Source of the DNA: Acetobacter nitrogenifigens DSM 23921 = NBRC 105050
GTDB taxonomy: Bacteria; Pseudomonadota; Alphaproteobacteria; Acetobacterales; Acetobacteraceae
Assembly (NCBI RefSeq): GCF_000429165.1
Contig: NZ_AUBI01000009.1
Coordinates: 106,991-170,990, forward strand
Reading direction: 5' to 3'
DNA: 64,000 bases
Shown one piece after another: positions 35,609 through 44,713 of this stretch. The translations under genes were made by a program, and so were the position numbers. Below the pieces are notes generated by a model. It was not told the DNA's origin. It did not search any database and saw only the letters and a list, made by a program, of their open reading frames with translations. Numbering within the stretch: the first letter of the stretch is position 1; each line of letters begins with the position of its first letter.

Positions 35609-38110
35609 ATGACTCGTCTCATCGGTTTAAAATCAGCCCTCCTTTGCGGTATCGCTCTCGTAATCCCTACACTCACCTATGCCGCGTCAAGCGCCACACC
35701 GTCGAAGCATGTCGCGCACAGGCGCGCCGTGTCGCCGTCGCCCGCCTCAACCACCGTTCCTGCGGCGGACAGTCGCCCGCATATCGCGGCCCGCTCCCAG
35801 CGCAGCGCCATCCGCGCCAATGCGTCTCCTGAACAAATCGACGTCGCAGGGCGTGCAATCGGCACCTCCGTCCTGTCTCCGTCAACGCCAGTACACAGCA
35901 CCACCCAGGTTACGGTGATCTCTGGCGCGCAATTGCTCAGCACCGGTCAGACCAACGTTATGAGCGCGCTGGCGCAGGCCTCGGCTGCGATCACGGCTCC
36001 GCCACAACCCGGCGTCGGCAACAACGCGTTCGTGCAGACCATGCAGCTTCGCGGCCAATCCGCTGACGACACGCTGATTCTGGTCAATGGCCACCGTCGT
36101 CATCTCGGCGCCAATTTCAACGCGAACGCCGGTCCCAACTGGGGCACCGAACCCGCCGACATATCGCTGATTCCCATTTCCGCGATCGATCATATTGAAG
36201 TCATAACCGAAGGCGCATCCGCCCTGTACGGCGCAGACGCAATCGCTGGCGCAGTCAATATCGTCCTGAAAAACCGAGATCACGACGGATCGGTCAACTT
36301 CCAGAACAGCGGCTTCTACGCTGGCGACGGACAGGCCGTGAACGGATACGCCGACTACGGCATGAAGCTGGGAAGACAGGGCGGGTATCTCGATCTTGCC
36401 GCCCAGGTGACGCATCAACAACCCAGCAACCGAAGCGGGGATTTCGTCGGGCAACTTTACCCCACAGGCGATTCACGCAACGAGACGGCAAGTCGTGACG
36501 TCAATCGCATGCTCGGCGTTCCAAAGTCTACGATGGAAACGCTTAGCGAAAACATGGAAATTCCTCTCGCGCATAACGTAAATCTCTACAGCACCAGCAC
36601 GTTCGGTCACCGTCGCGTCAATGTCGCAGAGACCTATCGCAGCGCCGCCAACAGCCTGACGAACAGCACTCTCTGGCCAAATGGCGCCATTCCTTACATC
36701 GCGATGGACCAGTACGACTTTGAAACCGACAACGGGATCAAGGCTCACGCGCTGGGCTTCTCCTGGGACGCTTACGTCAACTACGGACGTGACGATCAGG
36801 CGTATTCAACTATTCACAGTAACAACGTCTCTCTCGGTGACAGCAGCCCACGCAATTTTTATGACGGAAAAGCCATTACGTCCGAATTATCAGCCGGTGT
36901 GCGCGGTTCGCGCGAATTCCAGACGTCATGGTTGCCCAAACCGATTGGCCTGCGACTCGGCGGTGAATATCGCCGCGATACATTCCAGATGACCGAGGGC
37001 GAGAGAGACTCCTGGTACGGTCTTGGCGCAACCGATCATGGCGGAAACATACCCGCAGCCGCAACAAACCGCAGTCGTGATATTTACGAGGGCAATGTCA
37101 ATCTCGATTTTTTTGTCACGAAGAATTGGGAATGGACAATTGGCGGACGGGCCACAAGCTACTCTCATCTGGCGACAGTCGAAACCGGCAGTATCGGCAC
37201 GCGCTATAATTTCAACCGCAACTGGGCGATCCGCGCGAGCGTCAACAACGGCTATCGTCCGCCAACTCTTGGTCAGACCTATTATTTCTACAACGCACCC
37301 TTCGCCACCTACTCCGTAGATCAGTTGCCGAACAGCAGCGCCGCAGCGCAAGCTCTTGGCGCAGGCAAGATCAAAGGGGAGTACTCTCGCAGCTACAGCG
37401 TCGGTCTGGATGCAACGCCGTTGGAGAACTGGCATTTCACGGGAAACCTTTACTATATCGCGATCAATGACCGCCTCGCCAGCACGACCACGCTTGGCGG
37501 GACGGAGGTGGCGGATATTCTCGCATCGTCAGGACTGCAGAACGTCACGTACGCGTCATACTACACAAACCCGATAAACACGCAGACTTACGGCGGAGAC
37601 ATCAGCACCGACTACACGCTGCACACGCAGCGGGCAGGCACGTTCAAATTCGCCTTCACTTTCAATTATTCCGACAACGAGGTCCGGAGCTACAACAAGA
37701 CCCCCGCTGTGCTCGCGCAGTACGGTCTCAGCAGTTACAATAAATACGCCGAACAAATGCTGTTGCATTCGGCTCCGAAAAACAGGGAAAGCCTCTCACT
37801 GAACTGGAATCGCGGACGATGGGGCGTCTTCGTGCAAGAGCAGCGTTATGGTTCGACGCTGTTTTTGGCGAGCCCGACAGCAGCCGGCGTTACGCAACGC
37901 CCGGCTTTCCTGACCAACCTTGAAGTGTCGTACAAGATTCTGCCGCAGTGGAGTCTGGCGATCGGCGCCAACAATCTTGGGAACAAATATCCGACCCGCA
38001 TCCCGAAATCCATCTCGGGACCATTGTTCGGCGCTTACAAGTACTCTTATTACTCGCCTTATGGTTTCAATGGCGGCATGTATTACGTCAGGACGAATTT
38101 CTCGTTCTGA
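35609..38110 (+). CDS. TonB-dependent outer-membrane receptor 2
   Basis: 833 residues. It has a signal peptide ending near TLTYAASS, a Pro/Ser/Ala-rich linker, and a plug domain with VISGAQLLSTGQTNVMSALA, TMQLRGQSADDTLILVNGHR and EGASALYGADAIAGAVNIVL. The barrel ends with NFSF, a typical terminal Phe. The plug type resembles receptors for organic nutrients. The MFS transporter begins about 20 bases downstream and is followed by the 5-oxoprolinase genes, so the receptor probably feeds that pathway. The ligand is unknown; a pyroglutamyl or cyclic-amide compound is a guess from context. Confidence 0.92.
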   Translation: MTRLIGLKSALLCGIALVIPTLTYAASSATPSKHVAHRRAVSPSPASTTVPAADSRPHIAARSQRSAIRANASPEQIDVAGRAIGTSVLSPSTPVHSTTQVTVISGAQLLSTGQTNVMSALAQASAAITAPPQPGVGNNAFVQTMQLRGQSADDTLILVNGHRRHLGANFNANAGPNWGTEPADISLIPISAIDHIEVITEGASALYGADAIAGAVNIVLKNRDHDGSVNFQNSGFYAGDGQAVNGYADYGMKLGRQGGYLDLAAQVTHQQPSNRSGDFVGQLYPTGDSRNETASRDVNRMLGVPKSTMETLSENMEIPLAHNVNLYSTSTFGHRRVNVAETYRSAANSLTNSTLWPNGAIPYIAMDQYDFETDNGIKAHALGFSWDAYVNYGRDDQAYSTIHSNNVSLGDSSPRNFYDGKAITSELSAGVRGSREFQTSWLPKPIGLRLGGEYRRDTFQMTEGERDSWYGLGATDHGGNIPAAATNRSRDIYEGNVNLDFFVTKNWEWTIGGRATSYSHLATVETGSIGTRYNFNRNWAIRASVNNGYRPPTLGQTYYFYNAPFATYSVDQLPNSSAAAQALGAGKIKGEYSRSYSVGLDATPLENWHFTGNLYYIAINDRLASTTTLGGTEVADILASSGLQNVTYASYYTNPINTQTYGGDISTDYTLHTQRAGTFKFAFTFNYSDNEVRSYNKTPAVLAQYGLSSYNKYAEQMLLHSAPKNRESLSLNWNRGRWGVFVQEQRYGSTLFLASPTAAGVTQRPAFLTNLEVSYKILPQWSLAIGANNLGNKYPTRIPKSISGPLFGAYKYSYYSPYGFNGGMYYVRTNFSF

Positions 38111-38130
38111 CCGTCCTCACATAACGCGAG

Positions 38131-39396
38131 GTGCCTGCATTGCCGTCTTCATACACGTCCGGGGCGGACGCTTCACGTCGGCTCCGTTTCACGATCTACG
38201 CATTGACGATCATCATGTGCGTCATATGCTATGGTGATCGTGCGGCCCTCTCGGTCGCCATGCCTCGCGTGGCGAAGGAATTCGGCCTTTCTCCAAGTGA
38301 AACTGGCTGGGTGCTGTCCAGTTTTTTATGGTCGTATTTCTTTCTGAACTTACCCAGCGCCATAACGCTCGACCGAGTCGGCACGCGTCTTGTGGGCGCC
38401 GCGGCCGTGACATTGTGGTCTCTCGCCATGATTTTCGGCAGCATAGCGACAACGGTTCCCGCGTTTATCGCGACACGCATTTTGCTCGGAGTGGGGGAAT
38501 CTCCTACTTTCGCTCTCGGCAATAAGGTCATGCGGTATTGGGCACGCCCCGGCGAACGGGGATTGATGATGACGGCCTTTATCTGCGGCATTCCTATTGG
38601 TTTGGCGACCGGAGCAGTCGCCAGCGCCTGGCTGGTGGAAACATTCGGTTGGCGGTCAACATTTTCAATCCTTGGTGCACTCGGCCTTATGTGGTCATTG
38701 GCATGGCTCTGGATATATCCCTCCAAATCCGCATTGCAGATGAGTGATACGCGAGATGCGTTCGCGTTAATTTCAATCCCGACCTTGTTTCGATCTCGCG
38801 ATTTCTGGGGCATAGTAATTCCGCAATGCTGCGGAAATTACGCCAATTTTCTTCTAATGTCATGGCTACCGACGATTCTGCGCGACACGTTTCATCTCTC
38901 GCTTATGCAGTCGGGACTATACACGGCCTACTGCTACCTCGGCGCCACCATGCTGTCCCTGGCTCTTGGCAAGCTCGGCGAACGTTCGGTCCGAAACACC
39001 GAAGCGGCGACCGGAACCCGGCGCCATGCCGTAAGCTTTTTTCTGGCGATGGCCTCCATGCTTGGCGCATTCCCACTCTGTCACTCTCCACTTGCGGCCA
39101 CCGCTTTGCTGATCGTCGCCATCGCTTGTGTGACAGCGGGCACCGGAGCCAACATGGCGCTTTTGGCCGATCTCCTCGTAGAGCGCGGCAGCCTTGGTTC
39201 GGTGACCGGATTGACCTTGACATTCAGCAATGGGCTTGGGATCGCAGCGCCAGTCCTCACGGGTTATCTTCTTCAGGCTACCGGTAACTTCCATGCTGTT
39301 TTCTATATTGCTGCCTTCATCATTCTTGTCGGCTCGGTTGCCGTGTTTCTGATGCCGCGTCGCCATATTCACGCGCACAGAGCCATTACGTCATGA
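38131..39396 (+). CDS. MFS transporter (ACS-like, organic anion:H+ symporter type)
   Basis: About 420 residues with 12 hydrophobic helices. It resembles anion:cation symporters: DRAALSVAMPRVAKEFGLS in the first loop, FSSFLWSY-like VLSSFLWSYFFLNLP, and a GVGESPTFALGNKVMRYW segment. The start is GTG 38131 or TTG 38140; GCGAGG precedes both. The stop overlaps the pxpB start (ATGA), so it is translationally tied to the 5-oxoproline genes and probably imports their substrate. Confidence 0.88.
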   Translation: MPALPSSYTSGADASRRLRFTIYALTIIMCVICYGDRAALSVAMPRVAKEFGLSPSETGWVLSSFLWSYFFLNLPSAITLDRVGTRLVGAAAVTLWSLAMIFGSIATTVPAFIATRILLGVGESPTFALGNKVMRYWARPGERGLMMTAFICGIPIGLATGAVASAWLVETFGWRSTFSILGALGLMWSLAWLWIYPSKSALQMSDTRDAFALISIPTLFRSRDFWGIVIPQCCGNYANFLLMSWLPTILRDTFHLSLMQSGLYTAYCYLGATMLSLALGKLGERSVRNTEAATGTRRHAVSFFLAMASMLGAFPLCHSPLAATALLIVAIACVTAGTGANMALLADLLVERGSLGSVTGLTLTFSNGLGIAAPVLTGYLLQATGNFHAVFYIAAFIILVGSVAVFLMPRRHIHAHRAITS

Positions 39397-40034
39397 TCCG
39401 CATCAGCAGTGCGGGAGCGGGCGCCCTGTTACTCGACGCCGCGCGCGGCGCATTCAACGACAGCGTGCAGGAACGCATCTGGGCGGTCGCGCGACGCATG
39501 GCTGCTCTGCCGGAAATTCTTCAGGCCGTGCCGGGCGTGAATAACCTCCTGATCGTCTTCGACACTATTCAATATGATCCGGCTATACTCGAACATAGCC
39601 TGCGAGCGGTTTGGGAAGACACGTTGGTCGACGCCTCACCGGCTCGCGAAATCGTGCTGCCCGTGACTTACGGTGGAACGTTCGGAGAGGATATACCGGT
39701 CGTAGCGCGTTTTGCAGGCTTGACTGAGGAAGAAGTCATTGCGGCTCACGTCTCGGGCGAATACCGCGTAGCCGCGATCGGAGCGATGCCGGGCTTTGCA
39801 TACCTGACGGGTCTCGACCCACGCCTCGCGATACCCAGACGAGCGTCGCCGCGCGTCAGTGTCGAGCAAGGCGCGGTTTCCATCGGCGGCGGGCAGGCTG
39901 GCGTCATGCCATGCACGTCGCCGACAGGGTGGCATATTCTCGGCAAAACCGAGGAAATTCTCTTCGACGCGCAGCGCGTCGAACCGTGCCTGTTTCGACT
40001 GGGTGATCGCGTAAAGTTCAGGAGAGTCGGATGA
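39393..40034 (+). CDS. pxpB: 5-oxoprolinase subunit B (KipI/AHS1 domain)
   Basis: 213 residues of the AHS1/KipI family. Family landmarks are LLIVFDTIQYDP, LPVTYGGTFGEDI and the region GAMPGFAYLTGLDPRLAIPR, followed by VSIGGGQAGVMPCTSPTGWH. PxpB with PxpC and PxpA forms the prokaryotic ATP-dependent 5-oxoprolinase that hydrolyses 5-oxoproline to glutamate. AHS1 plus AHS2 also make up the carboxyltransferase part of urea carboxylase. ATG overlaps the MFS stop by 4 bases and its own stop overlaps pxpC by 4. Confidence 0.93.
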   Translation: MIRISSAGAGALLLDAARGAFNDSVQERIWAVARRMAALPEILQAVPGVNNLLIVFDTIQYDPAILEHSLRAVWEDTLVDASPAREIVLPVTYGGTFGEDIPVVARFAGLTEEEVIAAHVSGEYRVAAIGAMPGFAYLTGLDPRLAIPRRASPRVSVEQGAVSIGGGQAGVMPCTSPTGWHILGKTEEILFDAQRVEPCLFRLGDRVKFRRVG

Positions 40035-41002
40035 TCGAAGTCCTGACGGGCTCTCCGCTCAACACCATCCAGGATCTCGGCCGCCCCCGAACGATGACGC
40101 TCGGTGTGTCCCGGGGAGGGGCCATGGACTCCGCAGCCTTGAAACTGGGCAATCTGCTGCTCGGCAACGATATCGATACGGCAGGAATCGAAGTCGTCTT
40201 CTTTCCGTTCAAAATTCGCTTTCATGCCGATCAGGCATTCGCGGTAACAGGCGCCCGCGGGGTCGCTCGTCTCGATGACGAGCCTTTGCCTCCCGATTGG
40301 GCCGCAAAGGCTCGGGCGGGGCAGATCCTGACTCTGCACGCTCCGGCCAACGGCGCGCGAAGTTATGTGACATTTGCCGGGGGGCTTGATGTTCCGGTTG
40401 TTCTGGGATCCCGATCGACGGACATGAAGGGGGGGTTTGGAGGATATCAGGGGCGAGCGTTGGAAGCCGGAACACGGCTGGCCGCGTTTCCCTCTGACGC
40501 AAAGGACATGCCATCCAGTGGGTATGGGCTGGCGCATCCGTGCGACCTCCCTGAGAACGTGGCTGAGGTTCGTTGCCTGCCTGCCGCCGAATTCGATGCG
40601 TTCACTGATGATTCACAGGCGCTGTTCTTTGAGCAACTATGGACGGTCACAAGGACAGCAAACCGCCTTGGCTATCGGCTGGAGAGCGAGACGCCATTGA
40701 GCCTGCGCTCCCCGCTGGAGTTGTTGTCGCACGGAATCGTCCCCGGAACGGTTCAGGTCCCTTCCGCCGGAATGCCCATTGTCCAGATGGCCGACGCCAA
40801 CACATGCGGCGGTTACCCCAAGATCGCAAATGTGATCGAGCCGGACCTGCGCCTTCTGGCCCAAACCCAGACTGGTCGGCAGATACGTTTTATCCGTGTC
40901 GAACTGGATGAGGCGGTTGCAGCTATTCGGGCGGAAGCCGTCCGAATGCATGAGCTTGGTCTCGCGTTGCAATCTGCACGCACGACGCTCCTCGCCCGAT
41001 AA
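40031..41002 (+). CDS. pxpC: 5-oxoprolinase subunit C / biotin-dependent carboxyltransferase (KipA/AHS2 domain)
   Basis: 323 residues of the AHS2/KipA family, with NTIQDLGRPRTMTLGVSRGG at the start, VTGARGVARLDD, YVTFAGGLDVPVVLGSRSTD and the C-terminal ADANTCGGYPKIANVIEPDL. It is the partner of PxpB. In urea carboxylase the homologous domain moves the carboxyl group from carboxybiotin to the amide nitrogen. Here a biotin carboxylase and biotin carrier lie three and two genes downstream. Confidence 0.93.
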   Translation: MIEVLTGSPLNTIQDLGRPRTMTLGVSRGGAMDSAALKLGNLLLGNDIDTAGIEVVFFPFKIRFHADQAFAVTGARGVARLDDEPLPPDWAAKARAGQILTLHAPANGARSYVTFAGGLDVPVVLGSRSTDMKGGFGGYQGRALEAGTRLAAFPSDAKDMPSSGYGLAHPCDLPENVAEVRCLPAAEFDAFTDDSQALFFEQLWTVTRTANRLGYRLESETPLSLRSPLELLSHGIVPGTVQVPSAGMPIVQMADANTCGGYPKIANVIEPDLRLLAQTQTGRQIRFIRVELDEAVAAIRAEAVRMHELGLALQSARTTLLAR

Positions 41003-41027
41003 TGCGTTTCAAGAAGGACTTTGCGGA

Positions 41028-41792
41028 ATGCCCGATCTGACTGTCGACCTGAACGCCGATCTTGGTGAAAGTTTTGGTCATTACACTATCGGAAGCGATT
41101 CCGACATGTTGGACATCGTAACATCGGCCAACGTCGCCTGCGGGTTCCATGGCGGCGATCCCGAGGTGATGGCGGCCACGTTCGCCATGGCGCGCGAAAA
41201 GGGCGTCTCCGTCGGCGCCCACCCCGGTTTTCCAGATCTGTGGGGTTTCGGACGACGCGTCATGCCGTTCAACCCGAGCGAAATTGAACGTATCATCGCC
41301 TATCAACTTGGGGCCGCTCAAGCTCTGGCCGCTTATGCCGGGCACAAAATTACCTATCTGAAAACGCATGGAGCCCTCGGCAACTTGACCGAACGGGACG
41401 AATCCGTCGCAACAGCGGTCGCCAACGCAGTTCGTAGCGTGGATCCAACGTTGCCGATCATGGCCATCGCGCTGAGTCATCTCGAGCGGATCGGGCGGGA
41501 ACGCGGTATGACCGTATTCTCGGAAATTTTTGCGGACCGCGCGTATACGGAAGATGGCCATCTGGTGTCACGCAAGGAAGCTGACGCCGTTCTTCACGAT
41601 GCTGATTTCGCCGCGGAGCGCGCGGTCCGCATGATTTCCAACGGCGCCATCGAAACCCGCTCCGGCGCGATGCTGCCAGCGCAGATCGACACGATTTGCG
41701 TGCATGGCGACAACGCTCATTCTGTCGATGTGGCCCGAAAAGTGCGCACCCACCTTGAAGCGGCGGGAATATCCGTAAAAGCAAGAACATAA
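41028..41792 (+). CDS. pxpA: 5-oxoprolinase subunit A (LamB/YcsF family)
   Basis: 254 residues of the LamB/YcsF family, with a hallmark start DLTVDLNADLGESFGHY, then SANVACGFHGGDP, VGAHPGFPDLWGFGRR and a late DTICVHGDNAHSV. The start ATG 41028 has AAGAAGGA in front. It completes the pxpB-pxpC-pxpA trio and is thought to carry out the ring-opening hydrolysis. The biotin carrier starts at the very next base after its stop. Confidence 0.94.
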   Translation: MPDLTVDLNADLGESFGHYTIGSDSDMLDIVTSANVACGFHGGDPEVMAATFAMAREKGVSVGAHPGFPDLWGFGRRVMPFNPSEIERIIAYQLGAAQALAAYAGHKITYLKTHGALGNLTERDESVATAVANAVRSVDPTLPIMAIALSHLERIGRERGMTVFSEIFADRAYTEDGHLVSRKEADAVLHDADFAAERAVRMISNGAIETRSGAMLPAQIDTICVHGDNAHSVDVARKVRTHLEAAGISVKART

Positions 41793-42257
41793 ATGGAAGA
41801 AACGACGTCGATGACGATCGATTTAAATCGCGCTGAAGCCCTGATGGAGCGTATGCAAAGGCTGGGCGTGGCGGAACTGGAAGTCGGATACGCCGGAGAG
41901 CGCTACCGCATCGTTCGTCAGCCGGTCGCATCAGGCGTTGCTTCCGTCGCACCCCAGACTGGACGCGTATCTTCGCCTGTTTCTACAAAAACGTCAGCAG
42001 GCGGACCCTCGACGCGTATCGTGTCATCGTCCATGCATGGCGTCTTCTACCGAGCCGCAGGACCAGGGCAGCCCGCTTTCGTCGACGTTGGCGCAGCAGT
42101 GCAAGAAGGGCAGACGCTCTACATTCTCGAAGTCATGAAAACTCTTTCTCGGGTCGGGGCCGAGTTCCCGTGCAAGATCGTCGAAATCATAGCCGAAGAC
42201 GGACAAGCCGTAGAACCCGGCGCTCCACTGTTTGCAGTGGAGACCGTTGATGCCTGA
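41793..42257 (+). CDS. Biotin carboxyl carrier protein (AccB-like)
   Basis: 154 residues. A short N-terminal helical part (about 1-45) and a Ser/Ala/Pro linker lead to a biotinyl domain (about 75-152). The biotinylation motif is EVMKT, with Lys116, in place of the usual EAMKM. The domain also keeps the thumb-like insertion RAAGPGQPAFVDVGAAVQEG found in acetyl-CoA carboxylase carriers. It follows pxpA with no gap and its stop overlaps the carboxylase start. Position in the pxp operon suggests that it serves PxpBC rather than, or in addition to, acetyl-CoA carboxylase. Confidence 0.9.
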   Translation: MEETTSMTIDLNRAEALMERMQRLGVAELEVGYAGERYRIVRQPVASGVASVAPQTGRVSSPVSTKTSAGGPSTRIVSSSMHGVFYRAAGPGQPAFVDVGAAVQEGQTLYILEVMKTLSRVGAEFPCKIVEIIAEDGQAVEPGAPLFAVETVDA

Positions 42258-43605
42258 TATCAGGACGGTCCTCATCGCCAATCGGGGCGAGATCGCGTTG
42301 CGCATCGTGCGCGCATGCAAGCTTCTCGGACTGCGCACAGTGGGCGTTTATTCCGAGGCCGACTCCGGATTGGCGCATTTGAGACTGGTTGATCACGCCA
42401 TCTGCATCGGCCCTGCAGCAGCTACGAATAGTTATCTTGACGGCGAGCGCATACTCCGCGCAGCGGCCTTGACGACAACGGACGCCATTCATCCTGGTTA
42501 TGGTTTCCTTTCTGAAAATGCTGATTTTGCCGAAGCCGTCGAACGGGCAGGACTAATACTGATTGGTCCTGCCTCATCGGTCATGCGCCTTATGGGCGAC
42601 AAGATCAGCGCCCGGCGCGCCATGAAGGCCAACGGCGTTCCTTGTCTGCCCGGCTCTGATGCCGCGCTACCTCTCGATCCCGACGAAATCCGAACGATAT
42701 GCGATGCGATCGGATATCCGCTCATCGTAAAGGCGGCTGGCGGCGGCGGCGGAAGGGGCATGCGTGTCGTCATGAAAGCTGATGAATTGCTGGACGCCGT
42801 TGAGAGCGCTCGCAAAGAGGCAGCTCTCGCATTTGGAAATCCTGATGTTTATGTAGAACGGTTTTTACGTGAACCGCGTCATGTGGAAATCCAGATACTC
42901 GCGGACGCTCACGGAAATGCGGTGTGGCTGGGCGCTCGTGACTGCTCTGTGCAGAGGCGGCATCAGAAGTTGATTGAAGAGGCGCCTCCGCCGGGCATCC
43001 CTGAACATCGGATTTCAGATCTTGGCCTGGCTTGCGCCAACGCTGCCGCCCGCATTGGGTACACGGGCGCAGGTACGTTCGAGTTTCTTTATGAAGACGG
43101 GAATTTCAACTTTATCGAGATGAATACGCGCCTGCAGGTCGAACATCCGGTGACGGAGATGACGTCCGGCGTGGACATCGTGCGTGAGCAAATCATGATC
43201 GCGACCGGCGCGTCTCTGTCCTTCACACAGGCAGATGTCAGAACCAACGGTCACGCGCTGGAATGTCGTATCAACGCGGAAGATCCGGAAACTTTCATGC
43301 CTGCGCCGGGAACCATAAAAAAATGGCGCGCGCCTGGCGGTCCCGGTGTCCGGGTGGATACCCATATCCACGACGGATATACCATCCCGCCACATTATGA
43401 TTCTCTGATCGCCAAACTCATCGTCCATGGTTCCGACCGTAACGACGCGATTCGCCGAATGTCGACAGCTCTTGAAGAGTTGCAAATCGACGGCGTTCCG
43501 ACGACTGCGTCGCGACACAAGCGTCTTCTGGACGATCCGGATTTTCGAGCTGGCGTCTTTACCGTTCATACCCTCGACCGACGCCGCACGAGAGAGCAGC
43601 CATGA
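42250..43605 (+). CDS. Biotin carboxylase (AccC-like)
   Basis: 451 residues of biotin carboxylase: VLIANRGEIALRIVRACK at the start, HPGYGFLSENADFA, the glycine-rich ATP lid KAAGGGGGRGMRV, RDCSVQRRHQKLIEEAP and EMNTRLQVEHPVTEM with the catalytic residues. It carboxylates carrier-bound biotin using ATP and bicarbonate. The start MPDIRTVL at 42250 overlaps the carrier stop by 8 bases and its own stop overlaps the next gene by 4. The housekeeping accBC genes are probably elsewhere; this copy is specialised by context. Confidence 0.93.
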   Translation: MPDIRTVLIANRGEIALRIVRACKLLGLRTVGVYSEADSGLAHLRLVDHAICIGPAAATNSYLDGERILRAAALTTTDAIHPGYGFLSENADFAEAVERAGLILIGPASSVMRLMGDKISARRAMKANGVPCLPGSDAALPLDPDEIRTICDAIGYPLIVKAAGGGGGRGMRVVMKADELLDAVESARKEAALAFGNPDVYVERFLREPRHVEIQILADAHGNAVWLGARDCSVQRRHQKLIEEAPPPGIPEHRISDLGLACANAAARIGYTGAGTFEFLYEDGNFNFIEMNTRLQVEHPVTEMTSGVDIVREQIMIATGASLSFTQADVRTNGHALECRINAEDPETFMPAPGTIKKWRAPGGPGVRVDTHIHDGYTIPPHYDSLIAKLIVHGSDRNDAIRRMSTALEELQIDGVPTTASRHKRLLDDPDFRAGVFTVHTLDRRRTREQP

Positions 43606-44036
43606 GCCAACGTGAACACGAGACCGGAGATCCGATCGCGGGCGATTTTCTTGAAAACCTGGTCGCAGCCATGCGCCGCCATAGCGCAGGCGTATTCGAA
43701 TTTGAAAATGACGACACGTTCCTGTCCGTCGTGCTGGAGGCCGAAAGTCCTGATATTTCACCGAATACGAGGCCTCATACGGACGACGCTCCTTCGGAAG
43801 CCGAATTGGACATTGTTGTAAAAAGTCCAGAACTTGGACTCTTTACAGGCGCAGGAAAGAGCATTGGGGATTCCGTTTTGCGAGATGATGTGATCGGCTT
43901 CGTGTGTATCGGACCATTGCGGCTTGCGATCCGGGCGCCCACGGATGGACTCATCACCAGGGAACTTGCCCGTGACGGTACGCCGATAGGATATCAGGAA
44001 GCAGTTTTCAGCATCCGACCCGTGATCGCGTCATGA
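43602..44036 (+). CDS. Degenerate biotin-carrier-like protein lacking the biotinyl lysine
   Basis: A 144-residue protein translationally coupled to the biotin carboxylase (ATGA). Its C-terminal half (about 73-140: VVKSPELGLFTG, then KSIGDSVLRDDVIGFVCIG, RAPTDGLITRELARDGTPIG) has the layout of a biotinyl domain, including the DG-turn. The hairpin that should carry E-A-M-K-M reads CIGPLR (102-107), so there is no lysine to biotinylate. The acetyl-CoA carboxylase-type thumb is shortened. It may be a structural or inhibitory partner of the carboxylase/carrier. I do not recognise a named family. Confidence 0.7.
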   Translation: MSQREHETGDPIAGDFLENLVAAMRRHSAGVFEFENDDTFLSVVLEAESPDISPNTRPHTDDAPSEAELDIVVKSPELGLFTGAGKSIGDSVLRDDVIGFVCIGPLRLAIRAPTDGLITRELARDGTPIGYQEAVFSIRPVIAS

Positions 44037-44053
44037 CGGGCCGGAGATCAAGG

Positions 44054-44632
44054 TTAGAGGGACGACACGGACCTCGACGCCTGCTCATAAAATCCATTGA
44101 GAATGCGCAGCGCCTTCGCGACCTCCGCTATGACCGTACCGCCGACCCGACGATCATCCGGAACCAGTTCCAGCAGGCAAACGTTTCGAAGGCGGGCGTA
44201 TTCCGCACAGTACCCGGCGCCTGCGGCCGACGTCCGGACAAAAACCTCCTTGCCCTGCTTGCGTCGTTCGATCAACCCGCGTGCGTCGAGCTTCTTCATC
44301 GCGTAATTCAGATAATGCCGTTCGGAAATATTCAGCGCGAACATCAGGTCTGGAATACTCTTTTCCTTCGCACGATGGTTGACGTGATGCAGGATCAACG
44401 TCTCGATCGCCGACAAATCCGGCAAACCCGCCGCCGCCATGCAGCGAACGATCCAATGCTGAAAGGCATTATTGGCGACCGTCAGAGAAAATTCGAATTC
44501 GCTCAGGTCCTCGCTCCCCGGCGTCGCAAGATGCGAGGACGAGACAATGAACGGCCGCCTCTCCGGCTCTCGGGCGTTCGCGCCTCCACCCATTTCGCCA
44601 GTTTCCCCTTCTTTCCGCCCCCGTAAAGCCAT
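44054..44632 (-). CDS. MarR-like winged-helix regulator (COG5631 type)
   Basis: 192 residues. The core reads FSLTVANNAFQHWIVRCMAA, LSAIETLILHHVNHRAKEKS and then a winged helix with IPDLMFALNISERHYLNYAM and KKLDARGLIERRKQGKEVFV. This matches predicted MarR-related regulators that are often found beside hydantoinase/carbamoylase genes. It is convergent with the pxp/biotin operon (17 bases between stops) and divergent from hyuA (81 bases), so control of hyuAB is most likely. Confidence 0.8.
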   Translation of the reverse strand: MALRGRKEGETGEMGGGANAREPERRPFIVSSSHLATPGSEDLSEFEFSLTVANNAFQHWIVRCMAAAGLPDLSAIETLILHHVNHRAKEKSIPDLMFALNISERHYLNYAMKKLDARGLIERRKQGKEVFVRTSAAGAGYCAEYARLRNVCLLELVPDDRRVGGTVIAEVAKALRILNGFYEQASRSVSSL

Positions 44633-44713
44633 CGCTTACCCCCTCCAGCTTCCTGCGCGCCGTAGCGCATGCCCCGAGCGAGCTTAACATCTTTCAGGAC
44701 ATCGACGAACATC

